A program made the position numbers and the translations under genes. Below the pieces are notes generated by a model that ran no database searches, had not been told where the DNA came from, and saw only the letters and a list, made by a program, of their open reading frames with translations. This document shows, in pieces, positions 1 to 9,894 of a stretch of 64,000 nucleotides of DNA. Each line of letters begins with the position of its first letter. Positions within the stretch are counted from its first letter, which is position 1. The DNA comes from Medicago truncatula (Eukaryota > Streptophyta > Magnoliopsida > Fabales > Fabaceae). The stretch covers positions 47,194,255-47,258,254 of the forward strand of contig NC_053048.1 in NCBI RefSeq assembly GCF_003473485.1, in the 5' to 3' direction.

Positions 1-538
1 GGTAGATTTTTTTTTTTTTTTTAGCTGCACATACAATATAATATGCAAGTACGATTTCATATAGCCTGTAGTTATTTCTTTTTCTTTCGTAATTATATAA
101 GATCTAGGACTTGTTTACAATATTATACCGGATACATATAAGTTCCTGCAAACAAATATATTATACTATAAAGAAATATATTTAAACATCCATTTAATCA
201 TAATTTTTGCAACAACTTTCTCTCTCATACTCACATTATTTTTTATTTTATCTCTCTATTGCTATGGTTTCCGTGCCAATACCACTTTTTTCTTTGTAAA
301 ATATGGTTTTCAAATAAGTTATCACCTAATTGATTGTTCAAATAATACTCCTCTATACTATATCCAAATGCAATATATAAGTATTATGCAGACTGTGTCA
401 ATTAAATCATAAATAAAGAAACAAATGCAATAGCATGTAGTAGTTTATGCAGAATGTGTCATATTGCAATAGAATTTCTATAGCCATGCAACTATTAAGG
501 AACAAAGGTCTTAACTTTTTTATCATAGAAAGCAAATA
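1..538. other. AT-rich intergenic DNA, no gene seen
   Basis: Very AT-rich sequence with poly-T runs and no open frame of coding character on either strand. It ends at the TA dinucleotide (537-538) that flanks the Stowaway-type MITE. Confidence 0.6.
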
Positions 539-817
539 CTCCCTCTGTCCCAAATTATAAGACGTTTTGACCATTTCACACGTATTAAGAAATGTAATTA
601 ATATTGTGTGGGGAAGAGAAATTATGAGTTGTTTTACAAAATTATCCTTAATAAATGGTATGGAAAAGATAAATGAAATAATTGAAAGAAGGAGTAATTA
701 ATAGTTAAGGATATAATAGGAAAAATAACATTAATATTTCATTAGTATTGTAAAGCGACATATAATTTGGGACAATTTTTTTTCTTCAAAGTAACATACA
801 ATTTGGGACGGAGGGAG
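539..817. mobile_element. Stowaway-type MITE
   Basis: A 279-bp element begins CTCCCTCTGTCCCAAATTAT and ends with the inverse of the same motif (ATTTGGGACGGAGGGAG). It is flanked on both sides by TA (537-538 and 818-819), the target duplication expected of Tc1/mariner-derived Stowaway elements. The interior is AT-rich and non-coding. The right end abuts the kinase pseudogene, so the insertion may have helped to truncate it. Confidence 0.85.
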
Positions 818-825
818 TAACCAGT

Positions 826-1025
826 AACAAACAAAATAACAACACAAAACCAAAGATCAACCTTAGTACCATCGTAACTTTAACTAACCAAAACTTCATG
901 AGTAACATAGGAGTACAACAAAAAGTAAGAAACAGACCATCTTGTCTAATTTGATGAGAAGCAATACTTAAACCAAAATCAGAAAGTTTCAAATTACAAT
1001 TATCATCAAGCAAAATAAAATTCAT
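826..1025 (-). pseudogene. Fragment of a CIPK/SnRK3-type Ser/Thr kinase
   Basis: Read on the minus strand from 1025, the frame gives [10 protein letters not shown] followed by RQDGL and TFCCTP. This matches the activation segment of CBL-interacting protein kinases (N-L-K-x-S-DFG-L-S ... DGLL-x-T-x-CGTP). After that, residues line up with 'APEVL ... KGYDG ... D-W-CGVxLFVLLxGYLP' only across frame slips. Only about 65 codons of the 430-470-residue family survive, with no P-loop, no catalytic HRD and no NAF domain. A Stowaway MITE starts immediately beyond it. I see this as a decayed gene fragment. Assignment to CIPK rather than another SnRK is likely but rests on this short segment. Confidence 0.65.
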
Positions 1026-1401
1026 AATTAACTAGTCCATCTGGCCAAAATCCAAAATTTAGTAGTCCATCTAGCCAAAAATTAAATCCAAAGTCCAGCA
1101 TTCCCAATCTTTTCACTGCAAAGCCAAAATCAGCCGGCAATTTAAAAAGTATTATACATAATTTATACTGCAATTTAAAATCAACAATGCTAAATTTTAA
1201 TATGTATTATAATTTCTATTGCAATTTAAAGAGTTTTCACAAAGAAGAAAACTTTAAATGAGATAGCAGCACACTTTGATCATGAATTTTCACAAATTGG
1301 ACCAAAAATCCATTCATTCTAATCTAATTAATTCAGCGACTGAAGAGAAGGAAAAAAGTATTAGAGTAGTAATGAGTATACTCAAAAATATTACATGATG
1401 A

Positions 1402-1403
<2 letters not shown>

Positions 1404-1490
<87 letters not shown>
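1404..1490. repeat. Compound (AT)n(AG)n microsatellite
   Basis: About 51 bp of pure AT dinucleotides run directly into about 36 bp of pure AG dinucleotides. The repeat generates spurious minus-strand frames rich in Ile-Tyr and Ser-Leu that should not be annotated as proteins. It is likely to be length-polymorphic. Confidence 0.95.
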
Positions 1491-1493
<3 letters not shown>

Positions 1494-2829
1494 CGGAGCC
1501 GGTGAAAGGATTGTTGGTGATGCTTGCCGAAGAGAATGAAGGAATCGGCGGCAAGACTGATGGTGGGCAACAGATTTCAAGGGGAGAGAAGAGAGGTGAG
1601 GTAGTGTTTGGATTTTCACGTTTCTGAGTGTTGGTAGTTTAAGAAAGGAACTTAAGAGTTTAATTGCAAAAGTCATCGGTAAGTACTCTCTATAACAAAA
1701 AGGAGGACCGGTCTAGAGTAGTAGAAGAGTCTGGTTACTTTATAATAAGTGCGGACCGAAAACCAAACCAAATCGGCCGGTTCTTACTCTAGATGGCCCA
1801 AACACATCCAAAAAATATTGTTTTTTTTATTGGTTTGCGGTTTTTTTTTTATCAGTTTGGTTCTGAACACCCCTACCACTAAGTAATTACTTACAAGGAC
1901 TGACATGACAATAAGTATGTATATAGAAGAACTAATATGACAATATTAATGAAGTGTTTTAATGTAAATGACTATTTTGACTAACATAGTGCACAATCAG
2001 AGACTATTTTCAAATTTCGGTATGTTGAACGACTATTACAACTACTCGTTACACATTCAAAGACCAAAATGACTATTACCTCATTAATGTAAAGACCAAA
2101 GAGGAAAGACAACAAATATAAGTTGAGAAAAGGTTGAAAAATCAAAGGGAGGTTAGTAATTTTCGGCTTTGAATGTGCAATGAGTAGACACAGTAGTCAC
2201 AGACTGCTCCCCTTGTTAGTTAAAATAGTCTCTGACGTTAAAATGTTTCCTTTAACGCCATGACCTCGGAGCTCTTGGAGAGTTTAATCATGGTCGGTTA
2301 ACGTGCGTAGGGTCAAATCATGGAGTAGACATGAAAGGTGTAAGCATTTATGGACTATTTATGTAGACATGAGGCAATTTTTGTACTCTTGACCTTCCTT
2401 CTTGGTTGCCTGACTCGCTGCTCATAGCATGCGTCATGCATGAGGCAATAGTTATCCATTCATATATTCTCCATGTCTTGTTTCATTGCTACTCACGGAA
2501 ATGTTTGTGGTGACTATGCCTCAAAAAACCACTTTGATATTCTTGTTAAAAACATAACACGACCATAAGGTTGTCTACTAGTTTGGGTGGTTTGATATGG
2601 TTCAATGCCTTGTGCTTAGAATAACTCTTTCATGTTCATCCATCAATTTAGTTACAAAAACTTAACCAAAACTAAGAAAAATTTGCTAGAATGACTCTAA
2701 ATTGACTCTAAACAATGCCAAAAAAATACTATATTTTTTTTACTATATGAGTGACTGTTATTAAGTCCTGAAAATGTCAGCTCAAATATATTATATATAC
2801 ACCAAATATATTTAGAATTTCTAGAACAC

Positions 2830-2867
<38 letters not shown>

Positions 2868-3073
2868 AGATTTTGGACTGACTTTTTTATTATATCAATT
2901 ATACCCTAGAATAACTTTTTTTGTAATAATGATTGTTGTTGGTGTCATTAAAAAAAAATAAGAATTAAGATAATATTTTTTTGTTATATTGTTGAATTCA
3001 TTAAAAAAGATAAACAATGTTAGTTTGATTTGTTATAACTTGAAAGTAACAATCATATTGTATATGTATACCT
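1491..3073. other. Gene-free stretch with repeat debris
   Basis: No credible gene. Positions 1491-1640 are more GC-rich than their surroundings but hold no conserved frame. Around 1775-1876, AACCAAACC and GGTTTGG motifs end in GAACACCCCTAC, like the terminus of a common dicot MITE family ('aggggtgttc ... gaacacccct'). A pure AT microsatellite lies at about 2832-2863. The stretch at 2880-3060 resembles that at 5330-5560 (shared 'GTTGTTGGTGTCATT' and 'AAAAAAGATAA' blocks), so it is a dispersed repeat. Confidence 0.5.
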
Positions 3074-3680
3074 TTAATCAAAATCAAAATTTCATATAAA
3101 AACACCGTTCATAATTTTCAAACTTTAGCGCAGTAAAAAGAGCAGAAAGACAAACACGTGAGTGCCCGTCTTTCAGCTAGTATATATAGTGAAGATAAAA
3201 TGTACATGAATTTTATCAAAACTTTAAAAATGTCCTATATAATACGTTTTTTTTGAGGAAATTTTGCATATTATTGTAAATTGCTTTTTTATTCCTTTTG
3301 GTGGGTAATGTCCTATATAATTTTTTTTAATTAGAAAGGACTAAAAATGTTATTTATTTATTTTAAATCAGAAATATACTGAATATACCTCTAGTCAATG
3401 TTTTTCAAAAAATAAATGTAAAGAAATAGAAAATGAAACGTATATTATAATTTAGTCAAAAGCTATTTATTTTGTTTAAGGTATTTTTTTAGTTTTCAAT
3501 AAAAATTATAGATATATATTTATTTCATTTAAATATTTAAAGTTAAAAAATTAAAATAAAACTTTATAATCACTAGCGAAAAGATGGACACTCACGTGCC
3601 GTCTTTTCGCTCTTTTTACTGCGCTGATGCTTGTAAATTATGAATAATATTTTATATGAAATTTTTATTTTGATTAAAAT
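3074..3680. mobile_element. Foldback/MITE with about 108-bp inverted arms
   Basis: Two arms, 3074-3181 and 3572-3679, are imperfect inverse complements over about 108 bp. They include shared blocks GCGCAGTAAAAAGAGC and CACGTGAGTG. Each arm contains the palindromic G-box CACGTG. The 390-bp loop (3182-3571) is AT-rich and non-coding. Its right half (from about 3378) is similar to 9530-9760, including ATACCTCTAGTCAATGTTTT. This is consistent with a non-autonomous long-TIR DNA transposon. No target duplication could be fixed with confidence. Confidence 0.7.
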
Positions 3681-5028
3681 TATAAGTACCGATATTCCTA
3701 ACTTTTTTAGGACAAAACTTACATGATGTTCTGTATGTACTGTTGGTGCTGTGCCCTGTTAAAACATAACACGTGGACTGTTACCGTTCTTCAATCTAAC
3801 GCCGTGAAAGACCCCAAAAAGTCATGGTGGCACCTAGCTCGTATCGGAAGGAGAGCGCACAATAAATATAACAGTGCATGCTTATCGATCTTGATCTCAC
3901 AATTTCACAAGTAAAAATTGTGCCCAAGGAAATTTTCCCACTTTTGATCAAATTCTATTTGCCAATTTTGAGTTTTGACCTTGAAGCATTTTAAGCATCT
4001 CTTTCCTAACTCATGAAGACCAGAATTGGACTTTGTGTCAAAAGAAAGAAAGATGAGTGTAAGTAAGAGCTGAAAATTTTCAAACCTGAAAAATGTTCAC
4101 GTGATGAAAAAATTCAGATTTTAAGAATTTAAATTGAACTCTTTGCAAAAGTGTTGAGTTTCATTCATGTGGCATAACTAGTATTGATACGGTTAGTATG
4201 GTCGTCCTTGAGAATTCGGAGGCTCGGCTCTGGAAATGAAAAAAGGTCAGTGATAAAATCAAAACGTAGTTTTTTTTAAAAGAGGCCAGTGATAAGTACG
4301 GGATGAGCAAAACGTATATATGCGGTACACCAAGAGATGAAAATGACTACCGTGGAACCCCCACCTAACACCAAAATCAAGATGAACTAATTCTAATAAT
4401 CCTAAAAGAGACCCATCCTTGTGAGGGAATAAAATAATTTTTTTTATTGAAGAATATATATTATATTTGGTATAAATTTTTTTTGAGACCCAGCTCGTTT
4501 GAGCTGTTTGCACCTCAGGGACGCCCCTGACTGCTAGCAATGGCAAAAGAAAATAAAATCCTTCGATGATTCTTCTTCTTCTTCTTCATATAGTTATAGT
4601 TCCTTGGTTATTGCAAAAACTATTGGAATACTTTTTCTTTCAAAGTTGTGATTTACCATTTTTTCAACCATATTTGTTTGAAATTTCTACTTGTTTTAAA
4701 AGAATGATTGAATTTTCGATTAAGAGAATAACAGAATAAAGGCATACCATAAACTTTCATGGGCATATGAAATACAGAGAAAGTTGTGTAGTCGAGAGAG
4801 AGAATATGGTGTTGGACTGTGGGGTAGTATTTAGCAAAACAGAGAGAAGGAAGGAATACAGGGATGAATAGATTAACGGAGACTAACGTTTCTCTTAGTG
4901 ATGTTGTATCTCACGTGGAAATTTTAATCCAGTTGTTATGTTTTAATTGGGCAACAGCACCAATAGTACATAAGTAACTGTTTGTAAGTTTTGTCCACTT
5001 TCTTATTAAAAAAAAAAATAATAATAAT
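3681..5028. other. Intergenic DNA, no supported gene
   Basis: A 63-codon frame at 3723-3914 (+) and a 95-codon frame at 4259-4546 (-) have no recognisable domain, and I do not regard them as genes. A CTT-rich microsatellite-like run lies at about 4569-4590. Confidence 0.45.
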
Positions 5029-5180
5029 TTAGGTACAATTCCTGATTTTCGTATGGTTCTTAACTAAAAATGCATATTTTTTTGATATAACAAACTTTGA
5101 GAAAATTATGAATTTGAGGAAATCATGGTGAATTTAGTTAAGAATCATAGGAAAAGCACCTAAGGAGGAATTGTACCTAA
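5029..5180. mobile_element. Short MITE with about 41-48 bp inverted ends
   Basis: The left end (5029-5069) starts TTAGGTACAATTCC and runs to TTCTTAACTAAA. The right end (5133-5180) is its inverse complement with a small insertion. The 152-bp element is non-coding and would fold into a stable hairpin. Family not recognised. Confidence 0.7.
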
Positions 5181-5634
5181 GTTTTCTCCTTCAAAAAATA
5201 TATATTTGTGACTTTGAAATTGTAATAAACTCAAAAAAACATGTTTATCTTTTTCAATGAGAATTACAATAATTTAACAAATATAATATAAATCTCTCTT
5301 TCAAAAAAAATATAATATTATTTTTTAATGCCACCAACAATATAATTTTTTAGAAATCATTATACCCTTAAACAAATTTTCCTATAACAATGTTATATTG
5401 TTGATGTTATTAAAAAAGATAAGAATTTTTGTCATATTTGTTATATTATTGTTGTCGTTGAAAAATATAAATATTATTTGTTGAGTTTGTTAGATTAGTT
5501 ATATTATTGTTGTCATTGAAAAAGATAAATATAGATTCTTAAATTTGTTATGTCGAACGTCGCAAATATCTATAATTATAATTTTAATCTCTATATAAAA
5601 AAAAAAAAGTTTTACCAAAGAGACACGTGAGTGA

Positions 5635-5814
5635 AAAATAAATATTTTGAAACGAAGAACCTCTAATTCCATGATTCACCAAATTCATAATACGAAAGTA
5701 AAATAATTATATTAATTATTTTTAAAAATAAATCTTTTGAAACGAAACAACCCCTAATTCCATGATTCACCAAATTCATAATAGGAAAGCAAAATACTTA
5801 TATTAAATTATTGA
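5635..5814. repeat. Tandem duplication, about 90-bp unit
   Basis: Two adjacent units (about 5635-5724 and 5725-5814) share TTTTGAAACGAA, CTAATTCCATGATTCACCAA and ATTCATAATA with few differences. The interval 5181-6040 otherwise holds AT-rich dispersed repeat. A short inverted pair, 'AAAATCACGGT' and 'ATCGTGATTTT', brackets 5941-6016. No gene is visible here. Confidence 0.75.
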
Positions 5815-6090
5815 GCTAGCGACAAATAGCATCCCGAGAGATTCAAGAAAGCTGCTTAGCCAATTAAATTTCTAGAATTACCACAATTTACAGAAGTGGG
5901 GTGACCACCTTTTCAACACTTTTTAAAAACCTGGCTAAAAAAAAAAAATCACGGTGTCGTGAATGTTAGTTTTAGGCTACAACAAATATCTGCGATATCG
6001 TGATTTTTTTTTACGACCTTCAGCGTTCTCCTAAACTATTTTTATCAGTCAAAAGAAGTCAAAGAATAAATATTAAATTATTTTTAATTA

Positions 6091-6474
6091 AATGATGATT
6101 CAAGAAAGGTAATTGATTATGCTAAAGATTATGGATGGTACACTGTTCGATACGATGATGGTGACACAGGAGAACTTCATTGGCAGGAGTTGTTGGAGTT
6201 TGTTTGTCCTTTTGATATTACAATTCTGCATAAGACGTTGGCACCGATGTCTAGGGTTATTCGGAATAATAAGAAATCTATTCGTAGATTTGAAAAGAAT
6301 GGTGCTTGTTTAAAAAATCTCAAAATTAAAACAAAGAAAACAAAAAGAAATTGGATTGACTATTGTTGTACTTGTAACAATTGGATTGTTGTTGTTTTTG
6401 TATTAGTAAGTGAATTAATTATTAAAGATGCATGGCATCAATCAATATTTGCTATGATAATATGTGCATTGTAG
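6091..6474 (+). pseudogene. 5'-truncated Tudor-like (PTM/DIR17-type) ORF, copy A
   Basis: The frame is open from about 6091 and reads VIDYAKDYGWYTVRYDDGDT, then ELHWQELLEF, followed by a basic tail (KSIRRFEKN ... KIKTKKTKRN) to the stop at 6472-6474. The aromatic/acidic pattern 'GW-x-V-x-Y-x-DGD-x-EL-x-W-x-EL' is what I associate with the small plant Tudor domain of PTM and DIR17. The equivalent of the start codon, first strand and 5'UTR intron in copy B (10194) is missing here. Sequence jumps from the shared upstream repeat directly to the equivalent of codon 30, so this copy probably cannot be translated from its original start. Its downstream frame is intact, whereas copy B is frameshifted. 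Confidence 0.55.
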
Positions 6475-7198
6475 AATCCGCAGATATAAATATAATTCAA
6501 AGATATGAAACAAATGCTGATCTCTTATTAGCAGAAGCTTCTCCTAGATATCATTGTTTGCAGGGTGGAATTTATAAATAAATAAAAAAAAACTGAAGAT
6601 CATATAATATAGTTGCATTAAAAGCTAATGAACAAAATATTTTATTCCATTCTCCTTGATTCTTAAAATTTAGGAAATCTAAATTTTCTGTTTTGATTTA
6701 TTTTGCAAAATTTATCAGATGTAGAATAAAATTTATGTATTATTTCATTCTAAAATGTATATTAAGAACTACGAAAGGAAGAAGAACATGTCTGATATAT
6801 TTTTTTTAACAAGTAAAAATCATTTTTGTTAAATAATATGACCAATGACGAGGGTTAGATAGATACGACAGTACGTGGAGACAAGGGGAAGACTATACGT
6901 GTAAGTACATTGATATTTTTATAGTAGATGATAAGTAGTGAAGGGATAGTAATTGTGATAACATTCAATCCAAACAATCTATGCGAAGGGGATGATATGG
7001 TTAGTTATGTTAAGGGCGAGTTGATCATAGTGAGGCCCTTCAGTTCAATTTAAGGTAGAAAGGAACACGAAGATTTACTTGCAAGTCACACACATGATAT
7101 TTGGGGGTGTTTGCATCACATGTGATGTGAAACTAAATTCTATAAAATGTTAAATATTGATAAAATGGAGACAAAATCTCCACACACAAAAATGATGA

Positions 7199-8655
7199 GT
7201 GAATAGGCTATTTCATTCTTGAATTTGTATGCATCAGTCAATTTTATCCTCAATTTTTTTTTTTTTTGAAATAGTTAATAAGTTTCTCGATTTAATAAAC
7301 ATCGATCAAATTAATCCTTCTGTCAAATCTAGTCGTTAGGGAGAATGACATGTGGTGTTGGCTATTAAGTTGTACTGTCCATGCGTGTTTCAGGTGTACA
7401 AGGGCCGAATTGAAAGAAAACGTTTCGCTTTTCAGTTTTAATTTTTCCCCTTTTACCCTTCTCACCATTTTCTCATTTCATTCATTCATATCAAAACAGT
7501 CTCTGTCTCTTCTTCTTCCCGCTAAAACTATCATCATTTTCATCTCCCAAAAGTTCTGATTTCATCACCATACTTTGTCGTTTGAAGGTAAACAATTTCG
7601 TGTTCCTTTTTCCATTTATCCCGTTCCATTTTCGTGAAAATTTTCATTTCTAGTCAAGGACTTGTTTGATAGTTTTCGATATATTGGAGGGATCGATTTG
7701 ATGTTTTCCACAATAATCCAAAGACTAATTTGATTTCAATAATATCACAGAAGGATTACATTCATCTTCAACCTCTAGCCATTAAGGATATTACCCACAC
7801 CCAGTATAATACAATAACATGTTAAAAAAATTCAAACAAGCATATTATTCTTATCAATTACTTTATCAATCTAAGCTCACTTTCTAAACAATCAACTTTG
7901 TCCATCAACCTTGCTCTCCAAACTTCTTCATTACCACTATCCTTACTTTTAACCATTGGCTGAACCTTTTCTATCAATCTTGCCTTTCTTTCCTGACCAT
8001 CACTAGTTCCATTGTTTTTAAAGTATCCTAGTTCTACGACTTCTTCAACCCATACAAAAAAAAAATCAAATTATCATCACCATCCTTTGAAAAAAGGGCA
8101 GATGTAGAAAGACCTTCCTGGGATCTTCAGAGTATTGGCTTTTCTTAGAGAACATCTTCTAGGATACCAAAAATCAAGCATTTTGACCTCGTCATTAAAC
8201 ATGAAGCTTGAAGATGAAGCTCGAGTTTGAGAGCTATTTTTTGCCATATGACCACCACCCATCATTTCAGATTCAATTTGAACAAATTTTATTGAACAAA
8301 TTTTGGAATTTTGAATTGTAAATGTGAGAAATTAGAGTTTCAGATATATAGAATTGGGGAAGAAAAAGTCATTGTACAACGGTCCTGATGCAAAAAAAAA
8401 TTCCAATTCGGTCAATTTCGTCCTTTTTTTTTTTTTTACTTATGGTCAAATTAGTCCATAAACATGTGGCATATGACTTGGCAAGCTACGTCACTGTTAA
8501 CGTTCCATGTCATCACCGTTAACGATCCAACTTGATGGAGGGACTCAATTGATTGATATTTGTTAAATTCAGGGACCTTTTAGTTATTTAAAAAAAATTG
8601 AGGATGAAATTAACTAATGCATACAAATTTAGGGATGAAATAGACTATTCACTCC
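7199..8655. mobile_element. 1.45-kb inverted-repeat transposon (MULE-like) carrying a GRF-type ORF
   Basis: The ends read GAGTGAATAGGCTATTTCAT at the left and the inverse complement (ATGAAATAGACTATTCACTC) at the right. Similarity continues inward for about 130-150 bp (7199-7345 and 8505-8655). The flanks repeat CAAAAATG on both sides. The uninterrupted target, CACACACAAAAATGATGGTTGAC, survives in duplication copy B at about 11300, which fixes the insertion point. A target duplication of about 9 bp and long TIRs suggest a Mutator-like non-autonomous element. The interior contains a broken GRF zinc-finger ORF on the minus strand and UTR-like pyrimidine-rich DNA at 7440-7600. No transposase was seen. 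Confidence 0.8.
7858..8265 (-). pseudogene. Broken GRF-type zinc-finger ORF inside the transposon
   Basis: The minus-strand frame from 8265 begins MMGGGHMAKNSSQTRASSSS and then reads PRRCSLRKANTLKIPGRSFY-ICPFFKG. The last part matches the GRF zinc finger (a later Cys, a Pro-Gly-Arg-x-Phe core and a following Cys-Pro). The first Cys pair is lost ('DFWYPRRC' where a 'CxCG' motif is expected). After FKGW three stops occur (TGA TGA TAA). The same frame then resumes as FFVWVEEVVELGYFKNNG and a Lys/Glu-rich probable coiled coil ending ESELRLIK at the TAA at 7858-7860. An inserted G plus expansion of a T run would explain the stops. It is a degenerate copy of a small ORF, possibly captured by the element. 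Confidence 0.55.
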
Positions 8656-8995
8656 AAAAATGTGGTTGATAATCTTGAAATCTTTGAGTTTCAAGTTTCA
8701 ACTACTTTCTTGACATTCAAATAATTAGTTTGTATATGCTTCCTCTTTCTATTTATAAAAAGATCTCTATCGTGTCTTGACAAAAAAAAAAAAAAGATCT
8801 CTATTGTGTTGCAAAAAAATCTGCTTATAAAATAGTACAGGGGAGTATTAGAGAACATAGATTAACATCATTAACGTTGAAATATTCCCTTCGATCAAAA
8901 TCACTTTTTAGATTCATTGAATAATTGATGTATTTGATTTATATTGTAGACCAAATACATTAATCATTCAATAAACCTAAAAAGTATTTTTTTCT

Positions 8996-9894
8996 CTTAA
9001 GCTTATTTATACATTAGCTCATTGCAAATATGAGTCACTAGAGTTTTGGTCTTTATAATTACTAATCTTTCGAAATTTATCTTGTAATTACTATTCATTT
9101 CATTTTTGGTCCATGAGCTCATTTAAGTTGTGACGTGTCACACTTTTGTTGATGTGGCATTGATGGACATGCCTACCACATGTCACCATTTGGTTTGCAC
9201 GTATGACGAAAATGACCATGGCTCTTTCAGACATACATGAAATGACCAAATCGCCCTCACTTCATCTTCTCATCTATATGGAAGTTGGTTTGGGGATCAT
9301 GGTTCCTTAACATAAACAATCTCAAACAAAAAATATTCACTTTTTCCTCATTGCATATTGTTCTTAAAACAGCCAAAAAAACCAAACAAAAAATTCAATC
9401 TTTCTCACTTTCTCTACCAAATCGATAACGAAGAAAACTCAAACCCAATATTTTTAAGTGAATACACGAACAAAAAACAAAAATTAGAAAATACGAACAA
9501 TGTTTTTTTTATTAATTTAAATAAGATATCTGGGGAATATACCTCTGGTCAATGTTTCCCCATTAAAAATAAAATAAAAAACGCTGGTCAATGTTTTTTA
9601 AAACTTTAATGTAAAAGAAATAAGAAATGAAAAAAAAATTCCATATATTTTATTCAAAGCTACTTATTTTGTTCAATGAATTTTGACTTTTCAATAACAA
9701 ATATAAATATATACTTATTGCATTTAAATCTTTAAACTATTAAAATAAAATTTCTTATAACAAATACTAAATTAGCTAATATAACATTATTTTACCAGTC
9801 AAACAAGTCAAAGGAAAAATATTAAATTATAAGTCTTTAAAGTTTTAAAATAAAATCTCTTAAAACAAATACTAAATTAGCTATTATAAAATTA
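8996..9894. repeat. Repeat-derived spacer between the duplicates, with 105-bp tandem repeat
   Basis: Positions 9000-9230 resemble the generic legume MULE/MITE ends ('TTTTGGTC...' and 'GATGTGGCATTGATGGAC' blocks). Positions 9530-9760 match the loop of the foldback at 3378-3571. Two units of about 105 bp (9729-9833 and 9834-9938) share AAACAAATACTAAATTAGCT-type sequence. The 83-codon frame at 9358-9609 is low-complexity Asn/Lys-rich translation of AT-rich DNA and is not treated as a gene. Confidence 0.55.

Larger units (their letters stand above)
6040..8995. repeat. Copy A of a decayed tandem segmental duplication
   Basis: Sequence from about 6040 to 8995 reappears in the same order at about 9895-11603. 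Shared landmarks are the CAGTCAAAA...GTCAAAGAA block, the Tudor-like ORF, GCAGAAGCTTCT, TGATATTTGGGGGTGT, CATCACATGTGATGTGAAAC, CTCCACACACAAAAATGATG, and a small MITE with TTTTTAGATTCATTGAA ends. Copy A differs by a deletion through the 5' part of the Tudor-like gene, a unique stretch at about 6825-7050, and the 1.45-kb insertion at 7199-8655. Divergence is visible throughout, so the event is not recent. Confidence 0.8.

Noticed and set aside
1314..1676. 120-codon and 73-codon minus-strand frames
   Set aside because: They are translations of the (AT)n(AG)n microsatellite (Ile-Tyr and Ser-Leu runs) with no domain.
3723..3914. 63-codon plus-strand ORF
   Set aside because: No recognisable family, no promoter or splice context, in repeat-rich DNA beside a foldback element.
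9358..9609. 83-codon Asn/Lys-rich ORF
   Set aside because: Low-complexity translation of AT-rich repeat DNA lacking an ATG start.
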